In this document: piece after piece, positions 6,579-6,767 of the stretch
Numbering within the stretch: position 1 is the stretch's first letter
Layout: the number at the start of each line of letters is the position of its first letter
From: Sediminispirochaeta sp964394395
GTDB taxonomy: Bacteria; Spirochaetota; Spirochaetia; DSM-16054; Sediminispirochaetaceae
Assembly (NCBI GenBank): GCA_964394395.1
Contig: CAYMWV010000184.1
Span: 1 to 6,767, forward strand
Length of the DNA: 6,767 nucleotides
Direction of reading: 5' to 3'
The notes under the pieces: model-generated
Database searches by the model: none
What the model saw: only the letters and a program-made list of their open reading frames with translations
What the model was told of the DNA's origin: nothing
Translations under genes and position numbers: made by a program

Positions 6579-6606
6579 GAAAGATCTTGTGGATATGACT
6601 CCATTA

Positions 6607-6767
6607 TTACCAATCCAGATCCTGTAAAGATATTCCTTGATCGAGGGATTCACTTCTTGCCTCTTTTATCCTTTTTATCATTCCATCTATGCTTGGTACA
6701 TAGGCATCATCGGAAAGATAGTCACCCGTTGCAACAATAGGTAAACTTGTGAACCCCCGACCCCCAT
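6607..6767 (-). CDS. 3' end of an unrecognised gene (C-terminal 52 residues)
   Basis: One minus-strand frame is open from base 6765, the first full codon inside the window, to a TAA at 6609-6607. It gives 52 residues of ordinary, soluble-looking composition, including GFTSLPIVATGDYLSDDAYV and later IKRIKEARSES. The other two minus frames close early (a TAG after 26 codons and a TGA after 14). The fragment stops 41 bases before the chosen glycosyltransferase start, a spacing that allows co-transcription. I do not recognise the family. G+C is about 43% by my count, visibly lower than the rest of the window. An open frame this short can occur by chance, so the call is moderate; the alternative is an A+T-rich leader of the operon. 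Confidence 0.5.
   Translation of the reverse strand, partial: GGRGFTSLPIVATGDYLSDDAYVPSIDGMIKRIKEARSESLDQGISLQDLDW

Noticed and set aside
5864..6580. 238-codon plus-strand open frame opposite the glycosyltransferase
   Set aside because: Antisense to an unambiguous GT2 gene with all its motifs. The translation shows no recognisable domain, and the open frame follows from the codon composition of the opposite strand.
6566..6606. Promoter for the operon between the upstream fragment and the glycosyltransferase
   Set aside because: I could not find a convincing -35/-10 pair in these 41 bases. Transcription may come from farther upstream.
6602..6613. Earlier in-frame starts for the glycosyltransferase (ATG at 6604, TTG at 6613)
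   Set aside because: Neither has a properly spaced Shine-Dalgarno site. The extra residues are not part of the GT2 fold, while the ATG at 6565 has AAAAGGA at 6 bases.

Overview
The window reads almost entirely on the minus strand. It is one tightly packed envelope-transport operon of a diderm bacterium. It encodes a protein with a C-terminal-Phe beta-barrel signature, a secreted LolA-like protein, two FtsX/MacB-type ABC permeases and a LolD-type ATPase, which together require an inner and an outer membrane. My best guess for the host is a free-living spirochaete. The guess rests on the PF17131-type LolA-like protein sitting beside paired FtsX permeases, and on a moderately high G+C content combined with common ATA and AGG codons. 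It is not proven by anything in the window.

Layout in transcription order (high to low coordinates). 6767-6607 is the 3' end of an unrecognised, more A+T-rich gene. 6565-5549 is a membrane-anchored family-2 glycosyltransferase of the GtrB/ArnC/dolichyl-phosphate-sugar synthase type, ending in a four-unit pentapeptide repeat. 5549-4038 is permease A, with a long acidic insertion in its extracytoplasmic domain. 4041-2743 is permease B, of conventional size. 2719-2018 is a LolA-like periplasmic carrier interrupted by a 100-N assembly gap. 2014-710 is an outer-membrane beta-barrel candidate (DUF1302-like motif) with a Pro/Glu-rich N-terminal segment. 689 to beyond base 1 is the ATPase, cut by the window edge. 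Junctions are a 1-base overlap (TAGTG), a 4-base overlap (ATGA), 23 bases, 3 bases and 20 bases, so the six genes from the glycosyltransferase onward are probably co-transcribed and partly translationally coupled. No terminator, tRNA, rRNA, CRISPR array or insertion sequence was seen, and there is no gene-free stretch longer than about 40 bases.

Working model (inference). Two unlike permeases and the ATPase form a LolCDE-like mechanotransmission complex. It would hand a lipophilic substrate to the LolA-like protein, which would deliver it to or through the dedicated beta-barrel. The set resembles the known DUF1329 (LolA-fold) plus DUF1302 pairs found with RND/MMPL pumps, but here the engine is an ABC transporter. 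Coupling to a polyprenyl-phosphate glycosyltransferase suggests the cargo, or a partner of it, is a glycolipid or glycosylated lipoprotein. The window does not contain the full set needed to prove this.
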